Shown piece after piece: positions 18,144 through 26,307 of a stretch of DNA of 64,000 nt. Source of the DNA: CBDANO01 sp965197665 (GTDB lineage Bacteria; Chloroflexota; Dehalococcoidia; Lucifugimonadales; UBA3495); the NCBI GenBank assembly GCA_965197665.1, contig CBDANO010000002.1, positions 124,001-188,000 on the forward strand, written 5' to 3'. Each line of letters opens with the position of its first letter. The first letter of the stretch is position 1. Below the pieces are notes generated by a model. That model was not told the DNA's origin and did not search any database. It saw only the letters and a list, made by a program, of their open reading frames with translations. A program made the translations under genes and the position numbers.

Positions 18144-19343
18144 ATGGTTGAGCAGTTGGCCCGTCCCAAAGATACACCGGAGATCTATTGGTTCTCGGAA
18201 CAACCCTATGGCGCCGTCGGCGATGAGGACCTGAAGAAGTACGATTCCGGGCGGCTTGGGTTCCCGAATACCTACTTCGACCCTCAAAAAGCCCACGTGT
18301 TGTACAACGAGTACCACGAGCAGTACACCCTAGCCGACGAGGTGGGGTTCGACGGCATCATGACCAACGAGCACCACGCTTCCTACTGGTGCATGAAACC
18401 CTCCGTCAACCTGGACGCGGCGGTGATCTCCAAGGTTACTAAGAGGGCCAAGATCGCCATTCTCGGCAACGTTATCGCCGTCAACGATCCGGTGCGTATG
18501 GCCGAAGAGATCGCCATGCTGGACTGTTACTCCGGCGGTAGGATTATCTCAGGGTTCGTCCGGGGCACCGCGGTGGAGACCCTGCAGGCCGGCGTCGATC
18601 CCACGGAAAACCGGACCCGCTTCGAGGAGGCCCACGATCTCATCATCAAGTGCTGGACCGAGCCCGGCCCTTTCCGGTACGAAGGCAATCACTACCACTA
18701 CCGCGTGGTGAATCCATGGGTGGTACCCATGCAGAAGCCCCGGCCGGACATCTGGTTCCCGGGGACCGGCAGCCCCGAGAGCGTGGTTTGGGCGGCCAAG
18801 CACCGCCACCCCTACATGAACCTGGGTGCCTTGGTGGACACTACCGAGTGGCTCAAGCAGGTGTACATCGACACGGCCCGCGACGAAGGGTACCAAGCCG
18901 GACCGGAGCACTTCGGCTACCTTCTCAGGTGCCTGGTCGCCGACACCGATGAAAAAGCCATCGAAATCGGCCGGGAGTTCATGTGGACCATCGGCCACCG
19001 CCAGCGGGGGCCCATGGAGCACAACGACCCTCCGGGATACCAATCCCGGGCGGCGGTGGAAGTGAAAGCTCAAAGGCCCACCGGTAACGTGGCCGGCGCC
19101 GGCGGACTGGGCGTGGGACTGACTTACGAGCAGCTACAGGGGGTCAACAACATCATCGTCGGAAATCCGGACACCGTAACCCGGAAGCTGACCGAGATGT
19201 GCGACCGCCTCAGCCCCGGATACATACACATCTACGGCAACGAAGGCGCCATGTCCCACAAGGACGTGACGCGCTCCATCGAGTTGTTGGGCCGGGAAGT
19301 CATCCCCGCTTTGCACGAGGTCAAACTCCAACCCTACGAGTAG
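18144..19343 (+). CDS. LLM-class flavin-dependent oxidoreductase
   Basis: 399 residues, luciferase-like monooxygenase family: EQYTLADEVGFDGIMTNEHH with the family NEHH, an AILGNVIAVNDPVRMAEE strand, and SGGRIISGFVRG. Such enzymes use reduced flavin (or F420) to oxidise varied organics and are expanded in SAR202 Chloroflexota (established for that group). AGGAGGA lies 9 bases before ATG 18144. It is 162 bases after hyuB in the same direction, possibly in the same operon. Substrate unknown. Confidence 0.88.
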   Translation: MVEQLARPKDTPEIYWFSEQPYGAVGDEDLKKYDSGRLGFPNTYFDPQKAHVLYNEYHEQYTLADEVGFDGIMTNEHHASYWCMKPSVNLDAAVISKVTKRAKIAILGNVIAVNDPVRMAEEIAMLDCYSGGRIISGFVRGTAVETLQAGVDPTENRTRFEEAHDLIIKCWTEPGPFRYEGNHYHYRVVNPWVVPMQKPRPDIWFPGTGSPESVVWAAKHRHPYMNLGALVDTTEWLKQVYIDTARDEGYQAGPEHFGYLLRCLVADTDEKAIEIGREFMWTIGHRQRGPMEHNDPPGYQSRAAVEVKAQRPTGNVAGAGGLGVGLTYEQLQGVNNIIVGNPDTVTRKLTEMCDRLSPGYIHIYGNEGAMSHKDVTRSIELLGREVIPALHEVKLQPYE

Positions 19344-19345
19344 CG

Positions 19346-19368
19346 TCCCGGGGGTCGGGCACCCGGGA
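19346..19368 (+). terminator. Hairpin after the LLM gene
   Basis: TCCCGGG (19346-19352) and CCCGGGA (19362-19368) form a 7-bp stem just after the stop at 19343. No T run follows, so it is at best a weak terminator or an mRNA 3'-end stabiliser. Confidence 0.3.
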
Positions 19369-19467
19369 GCGTCACAACCGCCGAAGAAGTGGAAAGGATG
19401 AAGGACCGAAGGCCCATTAGCACGTCCGCAGCGGAGCCGGCCGGTAGTGATAGCACTGACCTGACAC

Positions 19468-19665
19468 ATGCTACCCAAGATTCGGGAATTGGTTTCCGAA
19501 CTGGAACGAGCCGGGTTCATCAACCGGGGTGGGCGAGGTAACCATAGAAACTTCATCCATCCCGACACTGGAACACGACTGACTATTTCGGGTAATCTTG
19601 GGGCAGACGCGAGGAGATACCAAATCCAAGCGGTGCGGAATGCGATAGAGGAAACCCGAAGATGA
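19468..19665 (+). CDS. hicA: HicA-type toxin (mRNA interferase)
   Basis: 65 residues, the size of HicA. The core GGRGNHRNFIHPDTGTRLTI matches the family motif with the catalytic-type histidine, in a small double-stranded RNA-binding fold; HicA cleaves mRNA. Its stop overlaps the start of the HicB-like gene by 4 bases (ATGA), the usual toxin-first order. It sits between two unrelated metabolic clusters, as is common for mobile toxin-antitoxin pairs. Confidence 0.82.
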   Translation: MLPKIRELVSELERAGFINRGGRGNHRNFIHPDTGTRLTISGNLGADARRYQIQAVRNAIEETRR

Positions 19666-19934
19666 AGGACAGCGCGAGATATGCCAAGGTGGTTGCGTGG
19701 TCTGAAGAGGATCAATGCTATATAGGGTATGCTCCCGGTCTGGTGTCCGGCGGATGTTGCCACGGCGACGACGAGAAGGTGGTATTCGCTGAACTTTGTG
19801 ACATCGTCGACGAAGTAATCGAAGCGGACCTCAGGGAGGATATGCCGCTACCACCTCCCACGGCGGGCCAATACTACGGGGACGAGCTGGTGGACATGAT
19901 AGCGCTGAAGTCCGGGGGCATTTCTCTTTCATAG
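19662..19934 (+). CDS. hicB: HicB-type antitoxin
   Basis: 90 residues beginning with a degraded RNase H-like fold: YAKVVAWSEEDQCYIGYAPG, GCCHGDDEKVVFAELCDIVD. HicB binds and neutralises HicA and usually represses its own operon. The C-terminal part (PLPPPTAGQYYGDELVDMIA) shows no obvious helix-turn-helix or ribbon-helix-helix, so the DNA-binding part may be missing or divergent. Expressed with the HicA-like gene by overlapping stop/start. Confidence 0.78.
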   Translation: MKDSARYAKVVAWSEEDQCYIGYAPGLVSGGCCHGDDEKVVFAELCDIVDEVIEADLREDMPLPPPTAGQYYGDELVDMIALKSGGISLS

Positions 19935-20041
19935 TCTGATACTTGAGACGGGTTGCCGACTCGTCAGGCGTCGAGGGCGGCCATGGCCGCGTCGGTGGTG
20001 CGGACTCTCACCAGAAGGGGCAGGACGTGGCCGGAGCGCGC

Positions 20042-20251
20042 CTACGCCCCGGCCTGGGCAATGTAGGTTTCCGGGCCCGTCATAAACTTGCTGCGGCATT
20101 CCAGGCCGCAGAAATAGTACCACTGGCCGTTGTGAAAAATCCGGGTGCCTTGGCGGGGGTCCACCTCGGAGGCCCCGTGTAACGTCTGCCCCGTCCGGCT
20201 CTTTGCCTGCTCTTCATCTATCTCTTGGCCGCATACCGGGTCCTTAGCCAT
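20042..20251 (-). CDS. YHS-domain protein
   Basis: 69 residues: KDPVCGQEIDEEQA followed by WYYFCGLECRSKFMTGPETY, the Cys-x-Cys-type metal-binding YHS motif found in copper/heavy-metal ATPases, phenol and methane hydroxylases and stand-alone metal carriers. It is the last gene of the minus-strand acyl-CoA dehydrogenase group, 116 bases after it; whether it belongs to the operon is unclear. Confidence 0.75.
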   Translation of the reverse strand: MAKDPVCGQEIDEEQAKSRTGQTLHGASEVDPRQGTRIFHNGQWYYFCGLECRSKFMTGPETYIAQAGA

Positions 20252-20367
20252 GGGTCAATCTCCCAATGATGACTAGCGCGCTTTCCAACCAACTTTGACG
20301 GCCGGTCCTTCCCCATCCTTCTTCCGGCGCGTGACTACCAAGCCGCCGCAGAAGGAGGACCGGCTCT

Positions 20368-21543
20368 TCACGGCGCCAGGGACAGGGGCACGCCCAACCG
20401 CACCTTCCCCGGGCTGTCCAATAGGGCCCGGGCAATCCTGGCCCGGTGCTCGAAGCTGGTGCCCAACCGCATGGTCCAAGCGGTCACTCGCCGGAACCAT
20501 AAGTGAAGGTCGAACTCCATCATGAAGCCGATACCGCCGTGAATTGTTTGAGAGGACCGCACCGCCGCCTCGCACTTTTCGTTGCAGAAGGACTTGGCCT
20601 GGGATACCTCGACGCTGCCCGGCATGCCTTGGTCTATGGTCCAAAGCGCTTCATAAGTGAGGAGTTGCGCCCCGTCCACCCACAGGATCATGTCGGCGCA
20701 CAGGTGCTGGATGGACTGAAAGGCGCCGATGGGACGCCCGAAGGCCACCCGGCCCTTGGCGTACTCGATGGCCATCTCGGCGTCTTTTCTGGCGGCGCCG
20801 ACCATCTGGGCGCAGAGTAACACCGTGGCCCTATCCAGCATCCATTCGGCGATGGGCCATCCTTGACCTACTTCGCCAACCAGGTTCTTTCTGGGCACTC
20901 GAACGTTGTCGAAAGTCACCCGGCTTTGCTTGTCTTTCGCCAGAGTGACCAGCGGGGTATGAGATATACCGGGGCTCTCCGTGTCTACCAGCAGGAGGGA
21001 CAAGCCTTGGTTATGCGAGGAAGCCTCATTGGTGCGGCAGGCTACCAAGCATTGTTCGGCGGCGTCGAAGTTGTCCACGAACATCTTGTTTCCATTCAAA
21101 AGGAAGTGGTCCCCATCGGCCGCGGCCTCGATTTTGACTGCCTCCGGTAAGCACCTGGGGTCGGTCTCACCAAATGCCCAGGTGAGGACCAAGTCCCCGC
21201 GGATTACCCTGGGTAGGATTTCCTGCCGCTGCTCCTCACTGCCGTGTTCGGCCACGGTCAGCGCGGGTACCATGGTGCTGTGCAGCGGCACCGGCGCGAT
21301 GGCCCGGCCCGCCTCCTCCACGATGATGCCCAAGTAGGTCAAGGGCATGCCCTGGCCGCCGTACCGCTCCGGCAGGGCCAGACCGAACCATCCCAACTCG
21401 GCCATCTTCTTCCAGAGGTCCGGTGGATAGCCAAGGTCGTCGGTTTCCATGGCCCGGGCCAAGCTGGGAGGACATTCCCCATCCAGGAACTCCCGGGCCA
21501 AGTTCTTCAGCATTTGCTCTTCTTCGGTTGGCAGTACGTCCAT
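20368..21543 (-). CDS. Acyl-CoA dehydrogenase family protein (subunit 1)
   Basis: 391 residues from ATG 21543 (a TTG at 21555 is less likely; GGGAA precedes the ATG). All three acyl-CoA dehydrogenase domains are present: LPERYGGQGMPLTYLGIIVE, TWAFGETDPRC, FLLNGNKMFVDN, and the C-terminal IHGGIGFMMEFDLHLWFRR. The last segment resembles FadE28/FadE26-type subunits of heterotetrameric dehydrogenases. A second dehydrogenase gene lies 105 bases upstream on the same strand and probably encodes the partner subunit. Electrons would go to the EtfBA fusion at 24365. Confidence 0.88.
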   Translation of the reverse strand: MDVLPTEEEQMLKNLAREFLDGECPPSLARAMETDDLGYPPDLWKKMAELGWFGLALPERYGGQGMPLTYLGIIVEEAGRAIAPVPLHSTMVPALTVAEHGSEEQRQEILPRVIRGDLVLTWAFGETDPRCLPEAVKIEAAADGDHFLLNGNKMFVDNFDAAEQCLVACRTNEASSHNQGLSLLLVDTESPGISHTPLVTLAKDKQSRVTFDNVRVPRKNLVGEVGQGWPIAEWMLDRATVLLCAQMVGAARKDAEMAIEYAKGRVAFGRPIGAFQSIQHLCADMILWVDGAQLLTYEALWTIDQGMPGSVEVSQAKSFCNEKCEAAVRSSQTIHGGIGFMMEFDLHLWFRRVTAWTMRLGTSFEHRARIARALLDSPGKVRLGVPLSLAP

Positions 21544-21648
21544 GACTATTCCCAAGATTGGAAACTTGATAAAGCCTTGAGGTGTCCTACGTCCCGGCGA
21601 TCAAACAGGACAAGGGCTGACTTCCGACCCCACGGCGGCTGTGCCGGG

Positions 21649-22851
21649 CTAACCCCGCGGCATGCCCAAGCCGCGGCGCGCGACTTGGTCCCGCATGACC
21701 TGCACGCTGCCGTGGTTTATTCCGGACTGGAAAGCGCCCATCAGGTTGTGAGCGAACAAGCCGTCTTCAATCGCTCCTTCTGAGCCGCTCAACAGTTGAG
21801 CATAGGGGCCCAGAATCTGACTGATGGTTTCCGTGGTCCTGACCCCGTGTTCCGGCGCCCAGACCTTCTCCGCGGACCCCTCATAAGTAAAATTGCCTCC
21901 CTGTTCCACCAAGGACATGCTGCGCATGGTCATCAGCCGGCACACTTGGGCTTCGATCCAAAGCTCCGCCAGCTTGTCTCTCACTGCGGGGTCCTCGGCC
22001 ACGGAGTGGCCGTCGACTTTGTTTTCCTTGACCCAGTTGACGATGTCCTCGTCTCGGCGGACCGAAATCAAGTACCTGCTGGCGCCCACCCGGTCCAAGT
22101 TCAACCCCATCGCCCCCACATACCATCCCTGGTTTTCCTCGCCAAGCATCGCGGTGGCGGGGACTCGCACGTCTTCGAAGAAGACTTCGTTGGTCCGGTG
22201 CATTCCGTAGGTGGTGCCCGAGGGCGCCGGCGGGTCGCTCTGGATGGTCCACAGCGGGCGCACGGTGATGCCCGGTAAGTCCATGGGCGCCAAGAAGATC
22301 GTGATTCCCTTGTGCCTGGGAGCATCGGGGTCCGTTCGGCACATCAAGTAGATGTGCGTGGCGTAGTGGGCCGCCGAGGTAAACATCTTCTGGCCGTTGA
22401 TAACGAAATCGTCGCCGTCCCGGACGGCGCGGCATTGAAGGCCGGCCAGGTCGGCCCCCGCTTGGGGTTCGGTGAACCCCAAAGCAAAGATGATCTCTCC
22501 CTTTATCAAGCCCGGAAGAAAGTACCGTTTCTGCTCCTCGGTGCCCGCTGCCAGAATGGCCGGGGCGCCGCTGCCGGCGCCGCCCACCGCTATACCCACT
22601 CTGGCGAACTCCTCCTCAACGATGTACTGGTCTATGCGGCTGCCCCCTTGTCCCCCGTACTCTTTGGGCCAGCTTATCCCTACCCAGCCCTTATCAGCCA
22701 CTTTCTTTAGCAGCGCGTCGTAATGGGGGCCGCGACCCCCTTCCAGGGAGCTTTCCGCCTCCGCCGTCACCTCGGGTGTAACGTTCTCCTCGATGAATCG
22801 GACCACCTGTTGGCGAAGGGCTTCTTGTTCAGCCGAGAGTCCAAAGTCCAT
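21649..22851 (-). CDS. Acyl-CoA dehydrogenase family protein (subunit 2)
   Basis: 400 residues: MDFGLSAEQEALRQQVVRF, ISWPKEYGGQGGSRIDQYIV, LGFTEPQAGADLAGLQCRA, DFVINGQKMFTSAAHYATHI. The C-terminus (FQSGINHGSVQVMRDQVARR) lacks the usual Tyr-Glu-Gly-Thr catalytic glutamate motif, a feature seen in one subunit of alpha2beta2 enzymes. Start ATG 22851 follows AGAGGAAG. Together with the gene at 20368 it probably forms one heteromeric dehydrogenase for a bulky or branched acyl-CoA; the substrate is unknown. Confidence 0.88.
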   Translation of the reverse strand: MDFGLSAEQEALRQQVVRFIEENVTPEVTAEAESSLEGGRGPHYDALLKKVADKGWVGISWPKEYGGQGGSRIDQYIVEEEFARVGIAVGGAGSGAPAILAAGTEEQKRYFLPGLIKGEIIFALGFTEPQAGADLAGLQCRAVRDGDDFVINGQKMFTSAAHYATHIYLMCRTDPDAPRHKGITIFLAPMDLPGITVRPLWTIQSDPPAPSGTTYGMHRTNEVFFEDVRVPATAMLGEENQGWYVGAMGLNLDRVGASRYLISVRRDEDIVNWVKENKVDGHSVAEDPAVRDKLAELWIEAQVCRLMTMRSMSLVEQGGNFTYEGSAEKVWAPEHGVRTTETISQILGPYAQLLSGSEGAIEDGLFAHNLMGAFQSGINHGSVQVMRDQVARRGLGMPRG

Positions 22852-22960
22852 GGTCTTCCTCTTTAACTATTACCGGGCGTGGTCCCGCCGGCGCCGATTA
22901 TGAAGGCCCGGAAGCCGGAGGGCCTTATGCTTGCAATTGTCCTGTGCGCCAACAATGGTG

Positions 22961-24328
22961 TCAAGAGGAACCGGCCGGAGGCCTCGCCAGTAATTCCACC
23001 AATTCCAGGACTTGTTGGCTGGTAGCTTGTTCCAGCCTATCCACCCGCTCTATCACCGTCTCCACGGCGTCGGGCGGTAAGGTGCGGCTTGCGCAGTTGC
23101 GGGCCTTGGCCAGCCGCTCGTCCCGCGGCAACGGGTCGCTCCAGAGGCCCCGGGGATGGTCGCACCGGGCGGAGAACCGGCGGCCGTCCCGCAACTCCAC
23201 AGTGACGGTGACCCACATGTCATTGAAGTTGGCGGGAATTGCCGGGTTCATAGTCAGCTGAGTCTTGGCCAGCAGTGATTGGAGCCCCGGGCGGCCCAGC
23301 ATTTCGTCGGTAAAAGTATCGATGCTGATCCCCCCGTCCAGCAGCGCCGATGCAACGGTATACTGGAAGCTGAACTTGCCGTCCAGCCCGGTCACCGGAA
23401 ACGGGCGGTCCACGTAGCCCATTACCGGTGTTTCGACCTGGATCGAGCTTATTTGGGCGGGGTCGATGCCATACGTCTCGTGTATCTCCAAGGCCGCGTC
23501 TATTCCCCGGTGAGTACCGAACTGGCTCGGATGCTTCTTGATGGCGATTCCCGGGTCCACCAACCGGTAGGGATTGCCGAAGTCCTTCGTCAGGGCTTCC
23601 AGGTCCAAGCCTCCTCTATAGAACACCGAAGCGTAGCCGGCGGGGTGCTCGAATATATCCGGGTGAGCGGTAAAACCCTTGGCCGCCAGCAGGGCCGCCT
23701 CCAAGCCCATTCTTCCCGCGTTGCCGCAGTGGGTTGACTTGGTCATGGTACCGGTATTGGCCGACACCGTGCCGGCCCGGGAGGCGGCGATCCCTAGGGC
23801 CATCCTGGTCTGCTCTGGAGACAGGTCCAGCATCACGGCCCCGGCCGCGGCGGCGCCCATTACCCCCACTAGCCCCGGGGGATGGAACCCTTCCAGGTCC
23901 AGCCCGGCCGAGGCTACCCGAATGCGCCCCTGTACCTCGAAGCCGGTCACGAGGGCGGTAATAATAAGCGGGCCGGGCGCCCCGTCCCGCTCGGCCAAGG
24001 CGAGGATTCCCGGCAGTGTTGGAGAGGTAGCGTGGGTTGCCGGGTGCCACATTACTTCGTAGTCCAGCACGTGGCCGGCCACCCCGTTGGCGAAAGCCGC
24101 CGTCACCGGCGATGTCTTGAATCCTTGGCCGAATACTGTGCAGTCGGGGGCGCCGCCCATTTCCTTGGCGTATTCGGCCACGATGCGGGCCGCCGACTCC
24201 ACGGAACCCGCCAAGGTAACCGCCAGTCCGTCGAGAATGACTACCTTTGCTGCTTCCACCGCAGCCGGAGGCAAAGCGTCGAACTCGGCTTCGGAAATCA
24301 GTCCGGCGAGTTCTTCAGTAGTTGACAT
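22961..24328 (-). CDS. MmgE/PrpD family protein
   Basis: 455 residues of the MmgE/PrpD fold (2-methylcitrate dehydratase, cis-aconitate decarboxylase, iminodisuccinate epimerase): FANGVAGHVLDYEVMWHPAT, HPPGLVGVMGAAAAGAVMLD, TKSTHCGNAGRMGLEAALLA, GIAIKKHPSQFGTHRGIDAA. It lies between EtfBA (36 bases upstream) and the dehydrogenase pair, so I infer a hydratase/epimerase-type step in the same catabolic path. A separate citrate-type partner is not present, so a propionate methylcitrate cycle is not supported here. Confidence 0.87.
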   Translation of the reverse strand: MSTTEELAGLISEAEFDALPPAAVEAAKVVILDGLAVTLAGSVESAARIVAEYAKEMGGAPDCTVFGQGFKTSPVTAAFANGVAGHVLDYEVMWHPATHATSPTLPGILALAERDGAPGPLIITALVTGFEVQGRIRVASAGLDLEGFHPPGLVGVMGAAAAGAVMLDLSPEQTRMALGIAASRAGTVSANTGTMTKSTHCGNAGRMGLEAALLAAKGFTAHPDIFEHPAGYASVFYRGGLDLEALTKDFGNPYRLVDPGIAIKKHPSQFGTHRGIDAALEIHETYGIDPAQISSIQVETPVMGYVDRPFPVTGLDGKFSFQYTVASALLDGGISIDTFTDEMLGRPGLQSLLAKTQLTMNPAIPANFNDMWVTVTVELRDGRRFSARCDHPRGLWSDPLPRDERLAKARNCASRTLPPDAVETVIERVDRLEQATSQQVLELVELLARPPAGSS

Positions 24329-24364
24329 AAGCTCCCTGGTGCCCAGGATGAATAAAGGCCCCTA

Positions 24365-26218
24365 CTATCGGGCCACGCCGGCTAACACCGGCTTTAACGC
24401 CTCGACGAGAGGGGGCAAATATTCTTTCCAATCTCCAACGATGCCGTAGTCGGCGGTCTTGAAAACCGCGGCGCGGCGGTTCTGATTGATCGCTAGAATA
24501 ACCCCCGCCTTTTGTATACCCACGGTGTGGTTGAAAGCGCCCCGGATGCCGACCGCCAAGTACACTTTGGGCGCGATGGCGCGGCCGCTGATACCCACCT
24601 GAATCTGGTGGGGCAGCCATCCGGCGTGAACCACGTTTCGGCTGGTGGCCAGGGTTGCTCCCAAGGCATCGGCCAACTCCTGCACTTGGGGAAGATTCTC
24701 CGGCCCGCCGATTCCCATGCCCACTCCCATAACAACCGGCGCTTGCGCGAGAGCGATAGCGCCCAGGTCCTCTTGGACGTGGTCTTCCAATACGGTGACG
24801 TCCCTCACCGGCGCGTCCGACGCCCCGATGCTTTCCACCTTGGCTTGAGCACTCGCATCGGGGGCTATCGGGGTCAAAATGCCGGGCCGCATGGTGGCCA
24901 GGTTGGGAAGGGTCTTGGACAGTATGGGCGCTAGGACGTTGCCGCCCAAGGCGGGCTTTAGCTGCACCAAGCGGCCTTCTTCGTCCACCTCCAAGCCAAT
25001 GGCGTCGCCGGTAAGTCCCAGTCCAAGCCGGGCGGCAATCCGGGAGGCCAAGTCGCGGCCGTCGGCGGTGGAGGGGAAAAGTACGGCATAGGGCTGCGCG
25101 TGGTGGACTGCCGCGGCAAGGGCAAAGGCTACCTTGCTCCCAAAAACCGGACCTATCAGGGTATTGTCCAACGTCAGGACCCGGTCGGCCCCGTAGGCGG
25201 CCAATTCACTGGAGAGTTTCTCTTCCGGCGGCCCCAAGACTACTGCCGCCACCTCGCTGCGGGTGAAGAGGGTCAACTCCCGGGCCTTGCCCAGCATCTC
25301 CAGAGTGACTCGCCGCAGGCCCGACTGGGAGGTCTCCGCCACCACCCATATGCTCTTCTCGGTTTCGCCGGGGTACCGCGCGGCGGCGCTATCGGAAGTA
25401 GGGGAGTGTAGTGGACCGCCCCTGCTCTCCATCTCCACCAACCGGTCTTTCAACAGCCCGGCCACTTGGGCCGCGGCCTCGGCGGGCGGTTCTCCCTCTA
25501 TTGCTACTCCCAGCCGGTCCGGCTCCACCAACCTGATGTCTTGGACCCAGGTGGGGGAACCCTCGAAGCCGAACTGTGACGCATCGGAAGAAAGCTGGGC
25601 GCAATTGACTTCCTCGATGGGCTTTTCCTTGGCCGCGGCTACTTCATCGCGGCTTGGGTAGGTTTCCGGGGCGACTCCCTCAGTGACGCAAACCAGCGCC
25701 GGCAGGAGAGCTTCGATAACTTGATAGCCCTCGTCGGTGACCCGTTCCGCCAAGATGGTCCGGGAGCCGGGTTGCACCTCCATCATTCGCACTTGGCTGA
25801 TATGGGGCAGCTCCATTAGCTCGGCGATTTCCGGCCCGACTTGTCCGGTCTCCGCGTCGGCGCTGTTCCGCCCGCAAATAATCAAGTCCGGCGATTCCCC
25901 CTCCAGCGCTAGCGCCAAGGCCCGGGCGGTCGCCAAGGTATCGGAACCCGCAAAGGCCCGGTCGGTGATCAGCACAACCCGGTCTGCGCCCAAGGCCAAG
26001 CACTGGACTAGGCCTTCCTTGGCCTGCGGCGGGCCCATTGAGACTGCCACCACTTGATCGTCCGGACCGGACTTCATCTGGACGGCGCGGACCAGCCCAA
26101 GGGAGTCGAACGGGTTGATCTCGGAAGGCACTCCTTCTCGGATGATGGTCTTCCGTTCGTAATCGAACTGGACCCGAGAAACCACCGGGACGTACTTTAC
26201 ACATACCGCGATCTTCAT
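24365..26218 (-). CDS. etfBA: Fused electron transfer flavoprotein, EtfB-EtfA in one chain
   Basis: 617 residues. Residues 1 to about 250 are a complete beta subunit (MKIAVCVKYVPVVSRVQFDY, CGRNSADAETGQVGPEIAEL with the AMP-site region), then a linker of about 45 residues (VEMESRGGPLHSPTSDSA), then residues about 295-617 a complete alpha subunit ending in the FAD-binding region (GMGIGGPENLPQVQELADAL, HQIQVGISGRAIAPKVYLAV, VILAINQNRRAAVFKTADYG). ETF carries electrons from acyl-CoA dehydrogenases to ETF:quinone oxidoreductase. Normally the two subunits are separate genes; the frame here is continuous with no stop or start between them. Confidence 0.93.
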   Translation of the reverse strand: MKIAVCVKYVPVVSRVQFDYERKTIIREGVPSEINPFDSLGLVRAVQMKSGPDDQVVAVSMGPPQAKEGLVQCLALGADRVVLITDRAFAGSDTLATARALALALEGESPDLIICGRNSADAETGQVGPEIAELMELPHISQVRMMEVQPGSRTILAERVTDEGYQVIEALLPALVCVTEGVAPETYPSRDEVAAAKEKPIEEVNCAQLSSDASQFGFEGSPTWVQDIRLVEPDRLGVAIEGEPPAEAAAQVAGLLKDRLVEMESRGGPLHSPTSDSAAARYPGETEKSIWVVAETSQSGLRRVTLEMLGKARELTLFTRSEVAAVVLGPPEEKLSSELAAYGADRVLTLDNTLIGPVFGSKVAFALAAAVHHAQPYAVLFPSTADGRDLASRIAARLGLGLTGDAIGLEVDEEGRLVQLKPALGGNVLAPILSKTLPNLATMRPGILTPIAPDASAQAKVESIGASDAPVRDVTVLEDHVQEDLGAIALAQAPVVMGVGMGIGGPENLPQVQELADALGATLATSRNVVHAGWLPHQIQVGISGRAIAPKVYLAVGIRGAFNHTVGIQKAGVILAINQNRRAAVFKTADYGIVGDWKEYLPPLVEALKPVLAGVAR

Positions 26219-26307
26219 CTACCGGCAGGTCCTTCAAGCCGCTCCGGGCAATCGGCAAGCGACTGAAACGCGGCTTCGGCGCTTGATTCCACAAATGGCG
26301 TACCGGT

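Noticed and set aside
22961..24328. 2-methylcitrate dehydratase (prpD) as a specific function
   Set aside because: No methylcitrate synthase or lyase nearby; only the family level is supported.
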